A DNA stretch of 40,829 nt from Clostridiales bacterium (GTDB lineage: Bacteria > Bacillota > Clostridia > Christensenellales > CAG-138), in assembly GCA_004558525.1 (NCBI GenBank), contig SFCQ01000016.1:1-40829 (forward strand). The letters are read 5' to 3'. The translations under genes and the position numbers were made by a program. Shown one piece after another: positions 1 to 7,799 of this stretch (positions are counted from its first letter, which is position 1; the number at the start of each line of letters is the position of its first letter). The notes under the pieces were generated by a model that was not told the origin of the DNA, did no database searches, and saw only the letters and a program-made list of their open reading frames with translations.

Positions 1-27
1 ATTAAACCTAATATAACTGACTAATTT

Positions 28-86
28 CGGCCGCTGCTTAAACCGCACAGCGGCCGCTGGACCACCGCACCAACGGCCGCTGTGCG
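28..86. repeat. GC-rich inverted-repeat cluster
   Basis: The motif CGGCCGCTG or its complement occurs three times. CGCACAGCGGCCG (44-56) pairs perfectly with CGGCCGCTGTGCG (74-86) across a 17-nt loop, and an alternative 9-bp stem forms between 29-37 and the 48-56 arm. No T-run follows, so a classical Rho-independent terminator is not supported. It could be the end of an upstream transcript or a dispersed palindromic repeat. The rest of 1-210 shows no gene. Confidence 0.6.
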
Positions 87-170
87 CCGCAGAATGCAAT
101 AAATAGCTAAGCATAATACGTTATTGCACTAAAACGTAGAATTATCATTCCGTAATACGCCAAAATGCGC

Positions 171-176
171 TATAAT
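171..176 (+). promoter_or_regulatory. Possible -10 box for the ABC exporter operon
   Basis: A perfect TATAAT lies 34 nt upstream of the probable ATG at 211. The position expected for a -35 box (around 148-153) reads TTCCGT, a poor match, so the promoter is only tentative. Confidence 0.35.
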
Positions 177-210
177 AATAAAGCATGTAATTTTGACAGA
201 GGAGATATCA

Positions 211-2007
211 ATGAAAGAAAAGAAGCCGCGCAAGGCCGGAATAATGGATATACTCAGGAGCCGATACGCACAGCAGTTCATCAAAAAATACAAATGGAGC
301 TATTTAGCTGGCATAGCGATGCTTATTGTTATAGACCTTGCGCAGACAGAGGTGCCTAAAATAGTAGGCAATGTTATTGACGGCATAGGCAACGGTACTA
401 TTTTTGAAAGCGACTTTGCTTCGGCTATAATAAAGATGGCCGTAATAGCTGTAATAGTGCTTGCGGGCAGGATCGCATGGAGATACTGCATATTCGGTGC
501 ATCGAGAAAAATAGAGCGCGATATGCGCAACGACCTGTTCACCCATCTGAATTCGCTGCCCATATCGTATTTTCATGAGCATAATGCGGGCGAGATAATG
601 GCTTACATGACAAACGATATAGAAGCTGTCCGCATGACGTTCGCAGTCACCATAATGATGGGGCTTGACATGATAACAATAGGCGTAACTACATTGCTTA
701 AGATGATATTACAGATAGATCTCAGGCTCAGCATAGTTGCCGTTATACCAATGAGCATGGTGGCGCTGGTAAGCACATTTGTCGGCAGGGAGATGCACAA
801 GCGCTTCACCAAAAGGCAGGAGGCATTTGCTAAGATTTCCGACTTCGTTCAGGAAAAGCTTAGCGGCATGAAGGTCATAAAAGCCTTTGTTCAGGAAGAG
901 AAGGAGATAGCGGCGTTTGAGGCCGTGAACACAGAGTCAAAAACCGCAAATATAAGGGACGCCAAGATGCAGGCGTTCATGTTCCCGTTCATGCATATGA
1001 TAGCCGGCTGCTCTATGGCGATAGCGATAGCTTACGGCGGCTATATAACAATACTTGGCAGGATATCCGTAGGCAGCTTTTCTGCCTTCGTGCAGTACCT
1101 TAATATGCTGGTCTGGCCTATAGCATCAATAGGCAGGATAATCAATGTGGTGACCAGAGGCTCCGCATCGCTTAAAAGGGTAGAGAACGTGCTGCATACG
1201 CAATCCGATATAAAGGACGTATTGCCGGCTGAAAGCGATGAGCCTGTCACTGGTGAGATCGAAGCAAGAAACCTTACATTCAGATATCCCGGCACCAATA
1301 AGGATGTACTCAAGGATATATCATTTCACCTTAACGAGGGCGAGACGCTCGGCATAGTCGGCCGCACAGGAGCGGGCAAGACAACGCTTGTAAACCTCCT
1401 TTTAAGGATCTACGATCCTGACGAGGACATGCTTTATGTGGGCGGCAGGGAGATACACACTATACCCCTAAGCGTGCTAAGATCCTCGATAGGCTATGTT
1501 ATGCAGGATAACTTTTTGTTTTCTGATACGATACGCAACAACATAGCGTTCGGTGACCGCACAAAATCGTTTGAAGAGATCGAGCATGCCGCAAAAATGG
1601 CCTGCGTACATGATAACGTTATGGATTTCCCCGATGGCTACGATACGATGGTAGGCGAGCGCGGAGTTTCACTCTCCGGCGGGCAGAAGCAAAGGATATC
1701 CATAGCCCGCGCGCTTATACTTGACCCTAAGGTGCTTATACTTGATGATGCGCTCTCCGCCGTTGATACGGATACGGAGGAGCAGATACTTGAAAACCTT
1801 AAGCGGGAAAGAAGGAATAAAACCAACATAATAATCGCGCATAGGATATCAACGCTGCAAAATGCCGACAAGATAATAGTTATAGACGGCGCAAGGATAG
1901 TAGAGGAGGGCAAGCATGAAGAACTTGTCGCTAAGGGCGGAATATACGCCGATCTATATCACAGGCAGCTTCTTGAAAAGATGAAGAAGGAGGAATATAA
2001 GCTGTGA
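211..2007 (+). CDS. ABC exporter, fused permease-ATPase, degenerate-site subunit (TM287/BmrC type)
   Basis: This is one half of a probable heterodimeric ABC exporter: an N-terminal six-helix transmembrane domain (about residues 1-330) and a C-terminal nucleotide-binding domain, 598 aa in all. Walker A GRTGAGKTT is near residues 384-392, the signature LSGGQ begins near 488, and the H-loop histidine is near 544. The Walker B motif reads LILDDALS, so the usual catalytic glutamate is aspartate (about D513). This is typical of the subunit that supplies the inactive ATP site in heterodimeric exporters such as TM287/288. The ATG at 211 is chosen because GAGGAG lies 6 nt upstream; an in-frame TTG at 193 has no such site. 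The last codons contain the ribosome binding site of the partner gene and the two genes overlap by 4 nt, so they are translationally coupled. The substrate cannot be read from sequence; drugs, lipids or peptides are all possible. Confidence 0.93.
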   Translation: MKEKKPRKAGIMDILRSRYAQQFIKKYKWSYLAGIAMLIVIDLAQTEVPKIVGNVIDGIGNGTIFESDFASAIIKMAVIAVIVLAGRIAWRYCIFGASRKIERDMRNDLFTHLNSLPISYFHEHNAGEIMAYMTNDIEAVRMTFAVTIMMGLDMITIGVTTLLKMILQIDLRLSIVAVIPMSMVALVSTFVGREMHKRFTKRQEAFAKISDFVQEKLSGMKVIKAFVQEEKEIAAFEAVNTESKTANIRDAKMQAFMFPFMHMIAGCSMAIAIAYGGYITILGRISVGSFSAFVQYLNMLVWPIASIGRIINVVTRGSASLKRVENVLHTQSDIKDVLPAESDEPVTGEIEARNLTFRYPGTNKDVLKDISFHLNEGETLGIVGRTGAGKTTLVNLLLRIYDPDEDMLYVGGREIHTIPLSVLRSSIGYVMQDNFLFSDTIRNNIAFGDRTKSFEEIEHAAKMACVHDNVMDFPDGYDTMVGERGVSLSGGQKQRISIARALILDPKVLILDDALSAVDTDTEEQILENLKRERRNKTNIIIAHRISTLQNADKIIVIDGARIVEEGKHEELVAKGGIYADLYHRQLLEKMKKEEYKL

Positions 2008-3821
2008 GCAAGAAGGTTAAGAATATAAAGAAGCTTTCTCCAAACAGGCGCCTCCTAAGATATGCCAGGCCCTATGTAGGCTATTTTGCGCTTGCGCTTG
2101 TTATTATATTGAGCCTTGTTTGGCTTGAGCTGTATCAGCCGCAGATACTTGGCCAGGCTGTTGACGAGTGCGTTGCCAAATATGAGCAGATAAGTACGGA
2201 CGGTTTCAGCCTTGAACAGCTTAAACAGCTCAGGGCGGAGGACCTTTCAAAGGTAATCAAGCTCGGATTGCTGTATCTTGTTACGGTGCTGACCGTAATG
2301 GCGCTTACATACGCGCAGGCGAGCATACTGGCTACCGTTGGGCAAAAGATAATATACAACATAAGGAACGACATATTCTCGCATATGATGACGCTTGATA
2401 TAAGCTTTTATAACAATAATCCTATAGGAAGGCTTGTAACAAGGGTCACAAACGATTGTGAGACCGTGAACGAGATGTTCACAAGCGTTATAGTGAACAT
2501 ATTGAAAAGCCTGTTCGTGCTTGCCGGCGTTATCGTGATGATGCTCAGCTACAACGTTAAGCTGTCGCTTTATATATTTACAGTGATACCGTTCGTTACC
2601 GTGGCAACGTTTATATTCAGAGCTGTTACAAGAAAGATATACAGGGCAATAAGGGCCAGGATATCAGAGCTTAACGGCTTTGTTGCGGAGCATGTTTCAG
2701 GCATGAAGGTCGTGCAGGCGTTTACGGCTGAAAACGATGTTAAGAGCGATTTTGAGAGCAGGACGGAGGATCTGCGCAAAATAAACATGAAGCAGCTCCT
2801 GACCCATGCGCTGTATAGTCCGGTTTCATATGTGATGAACATAACTGCGCTTGCTATACTTATATTTGTTGGCGGGCATATGGCTGTAGAACATATTATA
2901 ACCATAGGCACGCTTGTTGTGTTCCAAAGATATATAAACAACTTTTTCCAGCCCATTCAGGAGCTTGCGGAGCAGTTCAACACCATACAGTCTGCCAATG
3001 CATGCGCGGAACGAATATTCTGGCTCCTTGATACAGAGCCAAAGATAGTTAACGACAAGGACGCCGTGAGCCTTGATACGCTAAAGGGCAGGATAGAGTT
3101 CAAAAACGTATGGTTCGCATATAAAGACGAGGACTGGGTGCTCAAGGACGTATCATTTACCGTTGAGCCTGGCCAAAGGGTAGCGTTTGTCGGCGCGACA
3201 GGGGCAGGCAAGACCACGATACAAAACCTTATCTGCCGCTATTATGATATACAAAAGGGCAGCATACTTATAGACGGCATCGACGTTAAAAAGATAAATC
3301 TTAACGATCTAAGGCGCAACATAGGCCAGATGCTTCAAGACGTATTCCTTTTTGCCGGAGACGTTAAGGACAACATACGTCTTAATGAAAAGGGCGTAAC
3401 CGATGAACAGGTGATAGAGGCCGCCAGGACCGTGAACGCCGCCACGTTTATTGAAAAGCTGGACGGCGGATATTCGCATCACGTCATAGAAGGTGGGGCT
3501 GCGTTTTCAGCAGGGCAAAGGCAGCTTATATCTTTCGCAAGGGCGCTTGCCTTCAAGCCGTCCGTGCTTATATTGGATGAAGCTACGGCAAACATAGACA
3601 CGGAGACAGAGGCGCTTATACAGGACGCATTATCAAAGCTTATGCAGGGCCGCACAACGCTTATGGTGGCCCATAGGCTTTCAACCATTCAAAATGCGGA
3701 TAACATAATAGTAATGCATAAGGGAAGGATAGTTGAGGAAGGCACGCATCAGGAGCTGCTCAAGCAGGGTGGAGTCTATTATAAGCTTTATAAGCTTCAA
3801 TATGAGCATGACGCCGCATAG
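2004..3821 (+). CDS. ABC exporter, fused permease-ATPase, catalytic partner (TM288/BmrD type)
   Basis: This is the second half of the heterodimeric exporter, 605 aa, with the same transmembrane-plus-ATPase layout. Walker A GATGAGKTT holds the lysine at about K403. Walker B LILDEATAN keeps the catalytic glutamate (about E526). The signature is the non-canonical FSAGQ (about 501-505). Paired with the upstream subunit, the complementary changes predict one degenerate site (upstream Walker B aspartate with this FSAGQ) and one competent site (this glutamate with the upstream LSGGQ). It starts at GTG 2004, overlapping the upstream stop codon, with AAGGAGG about 10 nt in front. It is followed by a hairpin-rich region convergent with the GTPase gene. 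The family assignment is secure; the transported substrate is unknown. Confidence 0.93.
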   Translation: MSKKVKNIKKLSPNRRLLRYARPYVGYFALALVIILSLVWLELYQPQILGQAVDECVAKYEQISTDGFSLEQLKQLRAEDLSKVIKLGLLYLVTVLTVMALTYAQASILATVGQKIIYNIRNDIFSHMMTLDISFYNNNPIGRLVTRVTNDCETVNEMFTSVIVNILKSLFVLAGVIVMMLSYNVKLSLYIFTVIPFVTVATFIFRAVTRKIYRAIRARISELNGFVAEHVSGMKVVQAFTAENDVKSDFESRTEDLRKINMKQLLTHALYSPVSYVMNITALAILIFVGGHMAVEHIITIGTLVVFQRYINNFFQPIQELAEQFNTIQSANACAERIFWLLDTEPKIVNDKDAVSLDTLKGRIEFKNVWFAYKDEDWVLKDVSFTVEPGQRVAFVGATGAGKTTIQNLICRYYDIQKGSILIDGIDVKKINLNDLRRNIGQMLQDVFLFAGDVKDNIRLNEKGVTDEQVIEAARTVNAATFIEKLDGGYSHHVIEGGAAFSAGQRQLISFARALAFKPSVLILDEATANIDTETEALIQDALSKLMQGRTTLMVAHRLSTIQNADNIIVMHKGRIVEEGTHQELLKQGGVYYKLYKLQYEHDAA

Positions 3822-3861
3822 ATAGACTCAGTATGAACAAGCCTTATGCTTTTGCTCACGA

Positions 3862-3884
3862 AAGGCCCGAATCGCTCGGACCTT
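3862..3884 (+). repeat. 23-bp direct repeat, copy 1
   Basis: This 23-bp sequence, starting AAGGCCCGA and ending TCGGACCTT, recurs identically at 4084-4106 in the same orientation. It is itself an imperfect palindrome (9-bp stem with one mismatch, 5-nt loop). The two copies bracket all the other hairpins of this intergenic region. Confidence 0.85.
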
Positions 3885-3910
3885 CAGACTGTCGATAAAC
3901 CATGGGGTTG

Positions 3911-3932
3911 TTAAGGGGCGGCTGCCCCTTAA
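3911..3932. terminator. Perfect 9-bp hairpin downstream of the ABC operon
   Basis: TTAAGGGGC (3911-3919) pairs perfectly with GCCCCTTAA (3924-3932) across the loop GGCT. It lies about 90 nt after the exporter stop codon. Only two T residues follow the stem, so it may be a weak terminator or a 3'-end stabilising structure. Confidence 0.4.
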
Positions 3933-3944
3933 GCTAATTTCGGC

Positions 3945-3965
3945 TTTGACGGCATGCACGTCAAA
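3945..3965. repeat. Short inverted repeat
   Basis: TTTGACG (3945-3951) pairs with CGTCAAA (3959-3965) across a 7-nt loop. It is one of several stacked hairpins between the two convergent genes. Confidence 0.5.
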
Positions 3966-3984
3966 ACGGATGAAAACCCAGAGG

Positions 3985-4075
3985 TTTTCGTACTTTGCGG
4001 GTTTTGCCGCCCGGGAGCGAATGCGAGAGGCAAAACCCGAGAAACTCGAAAAAGTGGCGAATAGCCACTTTTTCG
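3985..4075 (-). repeat. Dispersed double-hairpin element, copy A
   Basis: The reverse complement of this segment closely matches 35640-35731, some 31 kb away. It holds two stems: CGGGTTTTGCC (3998-4008) with GGCAAAACCCG (4029-4039), and the terminator-like stem at 4047-4075. The stem arms are conserved between the copies, whereas the loop of the first stem differs by a few bases. Confidence 0.85.
4047..4075. terminator. Probable bidirectional terminator between convergent genes
   Basis: CGAAAAAGTGGC (4047-4058) pairs perfectly with GCCACTTTTTCG (4064-4075) across a 5-nt loop. The A-run and T-run on the two arms allow Rho-independent termination in both directions, which suits the convergent ABC operon and GTPase gene. 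Confidence 0.65.
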
Positions 4076-4119
4076 GCACTCTCAAGGCCCGAATCGCTCG
4101 GACCTTAGCATTATGCGCA

Positions 4120-6744
4120 TCATCGGCTGCCGTCAAGTCCGCTTATCCTTGCTTCTGCAAGCTTTGAGGACGGCTTGTCCCTCAAAGCATACTCTTCAAT
4201 AAGCTTGCGCATCGCGCCGACCGCTGCATCTACCTGTTTCCTGAATTCACTGGCCGAAAGCCTTGCCGCGCCGTTTCCGGCTATGATAAGCTGCTCCATT
4301 CTGTCTGAGGTTGCAACTTCGACCCTATAGTCCCGGCCAAGCTCATGCGTAGCTTTTTCTATATATGTGTCTGCGGTTTCTGCCTCTTTTGTGTATACGA
4401 CGGTTATGTTGTTCACCTTTTCTATGCTGCCTATGCCGCCCTTGACCCTGTATGCGTCAAACACAACTATGACCTCGCATTGGCGCACGCCCTTATAGTT
4501 GCAAAGCAGGTTTATAAGCTTGCTCCTTGCAAGATCCATGTTTTCCTTTGCGATCTCAGCAAGGTCATCCCACGCGAATATTATGTTGTAACCGTCAACA
4601 AGCAGATAATCGGGTCCGGTAGGGAATGGAGCTATGCCGGCCGTGGACTGGGTTGCTTTGGGCGCGCTCCTTCTGAAAGCTGCTAACGGATCACTCTTTA
4701 TCGGCCCGTAGGTACGTTCGTATATGCGTATAAGCTCGGCCTCATCCGCCCTGGAAAGCGGCCTGTACAAAGGGGCCTCGCTTATATTATCAAGCTTTTT
4801 TGTTTCCCTGAGCGCGCGCTCAATATGCATAAAGTCAAATACCTTATCCCATTTTACAACATGGCCGGCGCCTTTTTGACAGAATATGGAATCAGCCGGC
4901 TCCTCAACATCGTTCTCGGCATCATAACCGATGTTTGCTATCGCCTCATCGCTGTTATGACATGGCATATATCGCGCGGCGAACAGGCTCAGCCTGCCCC
5001 TGCCGCGGCTGTAGCCTGCAAGCGCGGCGGAATACCCATGTATGCTCGAAACAGGCGCCAGCCCGCGTATGCATGCCATATCGCCATCCTGCACCGGAGG
5101 TTCAAACTGGGCGTACATGTTCTGCATATCGTTCAATGCACGGCCTATGCAGTCTGTTGGTACAGTAAGGCTGAATTGATAAAACGGCTCAAGCAGCGTA
5201 CTTTTTGCCTGCATCAGCCCCTGGCGCACGGCCCTGTATGTCGCTTGGCGAAAATCGCCGCCTTCTGTATGCTTAATATGCGCCTTGCCTGAAACGAGCG
5301 TTATTTTGATATCAGTTATTGGCGAGTTGGTAAGCACGCCTGTATGCACTTTTTCCGCAAGATGCGTCAGTATCAGCCTTTGCCAGCTGCGCTCAAGCTT
5401 ATCCTCGGGACATTTTGCGGCAAAAACAAGTCCGCTGCCGCGCTGTAGCGGCTCAAGTATAAGATGCACCTCCGCATAATGCCTAAGCGGCTCGTAATGA
5501 CCAACGCCTTCGACCTTGTTTTCTATAGTCTCTTTATAGATTATGCCGCCCTGTCCAAACGATATATCCATATTGAAGCGGCTTTTCATCAGGCTTTGCA
5601 GCACCTCGAGCTGTATTTCGCCCATAAGACTTACATGAATTTCCTTTAACCTTTCGTGCCATGTTACGTTAAGCTCAGGATCCTCTTCTTCAAGCTTTCT
5701 TAGTGCAGCAAGCGCCTTAACTGCGTCAACGCCCTGCGGCAGCTCTACCCTGTATTGCAATACCGGCTCAAGCACAGGCTTTGAGTCTGCTTTTTCTATC
5801 CCGAGCCCGTCGCCGGGCCTGGCGCGTGTAAGGCCGCATACGGCACATATGGAACCTGCGTACGCTTCGTCGACGTTTCTGAATCTGCTGCCGGAGTATA
5901 TCCGCAGCTGGTCGGCTTTTTCGCTCCATTCTCCGTTTGCATCGCTGCCGCTTAAAACGGATTTCACCTTTAAGCTGCCGGAGGTTATCTTAATAAATGT
6001 CAGCCTTGCGCCCGAATCGTCAGCGGCTATCTTAAATACGCGTGCGCCGAATCTATCAGAAGGCTTTATCTCTAAAGTATAGCCTCTGATGCCGTTAAGC
6101 AGGCCCTCTATGCCATCTATTCTAAGCGCCGAGCCGAAGTAGCAGGGGAAGAGCTGCCTATGCTTTATTGCGGAGCTTATCGCATCGCCGGACACCGTAC
6201 CTGAGGACAGATATTCATCAAGCATGACTTCACTGCAAACAGCCAATTCTTCGTAAAACGAGTTTATCGGCCTGTCGGCTGAAAAATCAACAAAGCCTGC
6301 GTCAAGCTTCGTAAGCTCATCGATAAGCTCTGCTTTAGACTTTGAGGTTATATCCATTTTGTTTATGAATACGAATGTAGGTACACGACGCTTTTTAAGC
6401 AGCTTAAAAAGCGTTTCCGTATGGCTCTGCACTCCGTCGGGCGCGCTTATGAGCAATATGGCATAATCCATTGCGCTTAGTGCGCGCTCGGTCTCAGATG
6501 AAAAGTCAACGTGGCCGGGCGTATCAAGAAGGGTAAAGGAACAATCGTCATAGTTGAGTTCTGCCTGCTTTGAGAATATGGTTATGCCGCGCTTTTTTTC
6601 AATCGCGTGCGTGTCCAAAAAAGCATCGCCATGATCCACCCTGCCTATTTTTCTAAGCATACCGGAGGTATACAGCATTGCTTCCGTAAGCGTAGTCTTG
6701 CCCGAATCGACATGGGCCAAAATTCCGAGGGTAAGTCTTTTCAT
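4120..6744 (-). CDS. TetM/EF-G-like translational GTPase fused to a Rae1/YacP-type NYN ribonuclease domain
   Basis: The N-terminal part is a ribosomal-protection/EF-G-class GTPase: G1 AHVDSGKTT (about residues 10-18), switch I RGITI, G3 DTPGHVDF and G4 NKMD, followed by the further EF-G-type domains. The last ~165 residues (about 709-874, bases 4123-4620) form a NYN domain resembling Bacillus Rae1/YacP, with LLVDGYN, VVFDAY, an ETAD motif and VATSD. The four acidic residues near 717, 763, 792 and 814 are all present. Rae1 is known to cleave mRNA in the ribosomal A site, and TetM-class GTPases enter the same site. I infer ribosome-coupled mRNA cleavage or rescue. Tetracycline resistance should not be assumed from the homology. 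The ATG at 6744 matches the TetM-type N-terminus; an in-frame TTG lies 15 nt upstream. The gene appears monocistronic, with a good promoter and a shared terminator. Confidence 0.9.
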   Translation of the reverse strand: MKRLTLGILAHVDSGKTTLTEAMLYTSGMLRKIGRVDHGDAFLDTHAIEKKRGITIFSKQAELNYDDCSFTLLDTPGHVDFSSETERALSAMDYAILLISAPDGVQSHTETLFKLLKKRRVPTFVFINKMDITSKSKAELIDELTKLDAGFVDFSADRPINSFYEELAVCSEVMLDEYLSSGTVSGDAISSAIKHRQLFPCYFGSALRIDGIEGLLNGIRGYTLEIKPSDRFGARVFKIAADDSGARLTFIKITSGSLKVKSVLSGSDANGEWSEKADQLRIYSGSRFRNVDEAYAGSICAVCGLTRARPGDGLGIEKADSKPVLEPVLQYRVELPQGVDAVKALAALRKLEEEDPELNVTWHERLKEIHVSLMGEIQLEVLQSLMKSRFNMDISFGQGGIIYKETIENKVEGVGHYEPLRHYAEVHLILEPLQRGSGLVFAAKCPEDKLERSWQRLILTHLAEKVHTGVLTNSPITDIKITLVSGKAHIKHTEGGDFRQATYRAVRQGLMQAKSTLLEPFYQFSLTVPTDCIGRALNDMQNMYAQFEPPVQDGDMACIRGLAPVSSIHGYSAALAGYSRGRGRLSLFAARYMPCHNSDEAIANIGYDAENDVEEPADSIFCQKGAGHVVKWDKVFDFMHIERALRETKKLDNISEAPLYRPLSRADEAELIRIYERTYGPIKSDPLAAFRRSAPKATQSTAGIAPFPTGPDYLLVDGYNIIFAWDDLAEIAKENMDLARSKLINLLCNYKGVRQCEVIVVFDAYRVKGGIGSIEKVNNITVVYTKEAETADTYIEKATHELGRDYRVEVATSDRMEQLIIAGNGAARLSASEFRKQVDAAVGAMRKLIEEYALRDKPSSKLAEARISGLDGSR

Positions 6745-6785
6745 ATATCGTCCAATCAATGCGCAGCTTTAGGTTCGATATGTGT

Positions 6786-6815
6786 ATTATACATATCAAA
6801 CAGGTTTTATTTCAA
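6786..6815 (-). promoter_or_regulatory. Sigma-A promoter of the GTPase-NYN gene
   Basis: On the minus strand, TTGAAA (6815-6810) is followed after 18 nt by TATAAT (6791-6786). Transcription should start near 6779, giving a leader of about 35 nt before the ATG at 6744. Confidence 0.75.
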
Positions 6816-6902
6816 GAACAAGCTATAAATCGTAGTTAACATGGCAAACTTTAGCTGATGATAGCATAAACTTAGGCATTAAGGATTTTCAGGGGGTTGT
6901 TT

Positions 6903-7715
6903 ATGCGGATATTTGTTATTACAAAACGCACGCTGATAATCGCCGCCGCCATAATAGCGGCCATAGCCGCCGCGGTGATACTTGCGCTTTCTTTTTCTGA
7001 CGGTCCGGTATCGCCAACCGCAGCGATGGCAGAGGTGGAGGAATATGAGATGGAAGTGCTTGCCGGCAAGAAAAAGGAGCTTCCGGTATACAGCGTGGAA
7101 CGCGAGGACAAAAAGATTGCTATAACAATTGATGCAGCGTGGGAAGATGATAAGACGCAGTTTATACTGGACACGTTTAAGGATTATGATGTGAAGGCAA
7201 CGTTTTTCCTGTGCGGCTTCTGGACTGATAAATACAGCGACGAGGTAAAGCAGATAGCCGAAATGGGGCATGAGATCGGCAACCATACTGCTACGCATCC
7301 TCATATGAACAGCATATCTGTAGAGCAGATGCGCAAGGAGACGGTTGAATATGACGACAAAATAGAGGAGCTGACCGGAAAGCGCTGCAAGGTGTTCAGG
7401 GCGCCTTTTGGCGAATACAACGACAAGGTGATTACGACAATGCGCTCCTTTGGTTATGAGGTGATACAGTGGGACATAGATACCATTGACTGGAAGCAGG
7501 AAAGAAGCGCGCAGACAATACTCGATACTGTGCTGCCAAAGCTTCATCCGGGCTGCATCATACTTTGCCACAACAATGGCTATAAGATAAAAGAGTATCT
7601 GCCCACTCTCATCAAAACGGCGCAGGAGCAGGGATATGAGTTTGTTACCGTAAGCGAATTGCTGCTTGAAGGCGATACTATAATCGATGTAAATGGTGTC
7701 CAGAAGAAAAAATGA
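6903..7715 (+). CDS. Polysaccharide deacetylase, sporulation PdaB/YlxY type
   Basis: This is a membrane-anchored NodB-fold protein of 270 aa. A transmembrane segment spans about residues 10-30 and the deacetylase domain about 70-260. Visible motifs are motif 1 AITIDAAW (D77), motif 2 HEIGNHTATH (H128, H132), motif 3 RAPFG (R166), motif 4 QWDIDTIDW and motif 5 ILCHNN. Motif 1 lacks the second aspartate of the usual TFDDG. This departure is also seen in the sporulation-linked PdaB/YlxY group, so the call favours that group over a peptidoglycan or chitin deacetylase of classical activity. The expected site of action is the outer face of the membrane during spore formation, by family analogy. The ATG at 6903 has GGGGG a few bases upstream. 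The gene is divergent from the GTPase-NYN gene. Confidence 0.85.
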   Translation: MRIFVITKRTLIIAAAIIAAIAAAVILALSFSDGPVSPTAAMAEVEEYEMEVLAGKKKELPVYSVEREDKKIAITIDAAWEDDKTQFILDTFKDYDVKATFFLCGFWTDKYSDEVKQIAEMGHEIGNHTATHPHMNSISVEQMRKETVEYDDKIEELTGKRCKVFRAPFGEYNDKVITTMRSFGYEVIQWDIDTIDWKQERSAQTILDTVLPKLHPGCIILCHNNGYKIKEYLPTLIKTAQEQGYEFVTVSELLLEGDTIIDVNGVQKKK

Positions 7716-7722
7716 GAGGTGA

Positions 7723-7769
7723 TTGACAAATAACAAAGTCTTCCTTAGTGTGCTTTGATATGTTAGAAT
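7723..7769 (+). promoter_or_regulatory. Possible promoter region for recD2
   Basis: A perfect TTGACA (7723-7728) is followed after 17 nt by only TAGTGT. Separately, an extended -10 TGTTAGAAT ends at 7769 but has no clear -35 box. Either could drive recD2; neither is convincing alone. Confidence 0.35.
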
Positions 7770-7799
7770 TACCTTGGCACACAAGGGAGGCTTTGTATT

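Noticed and set aside
3828..4167. Short open frames on both strands in the convergent intergenic region
   Set aside because: They run through hairpins and direct repeats, have no ribosome binding sites and no protein-like composition.
4120..6744. Tetracycline resistance gene
   Set aside because: The GTPase is of the ribosomal-protection class, but the C-terminal nuclease fusion and the native chromosomal context argue against calling it a resistance determinant from homology alone.
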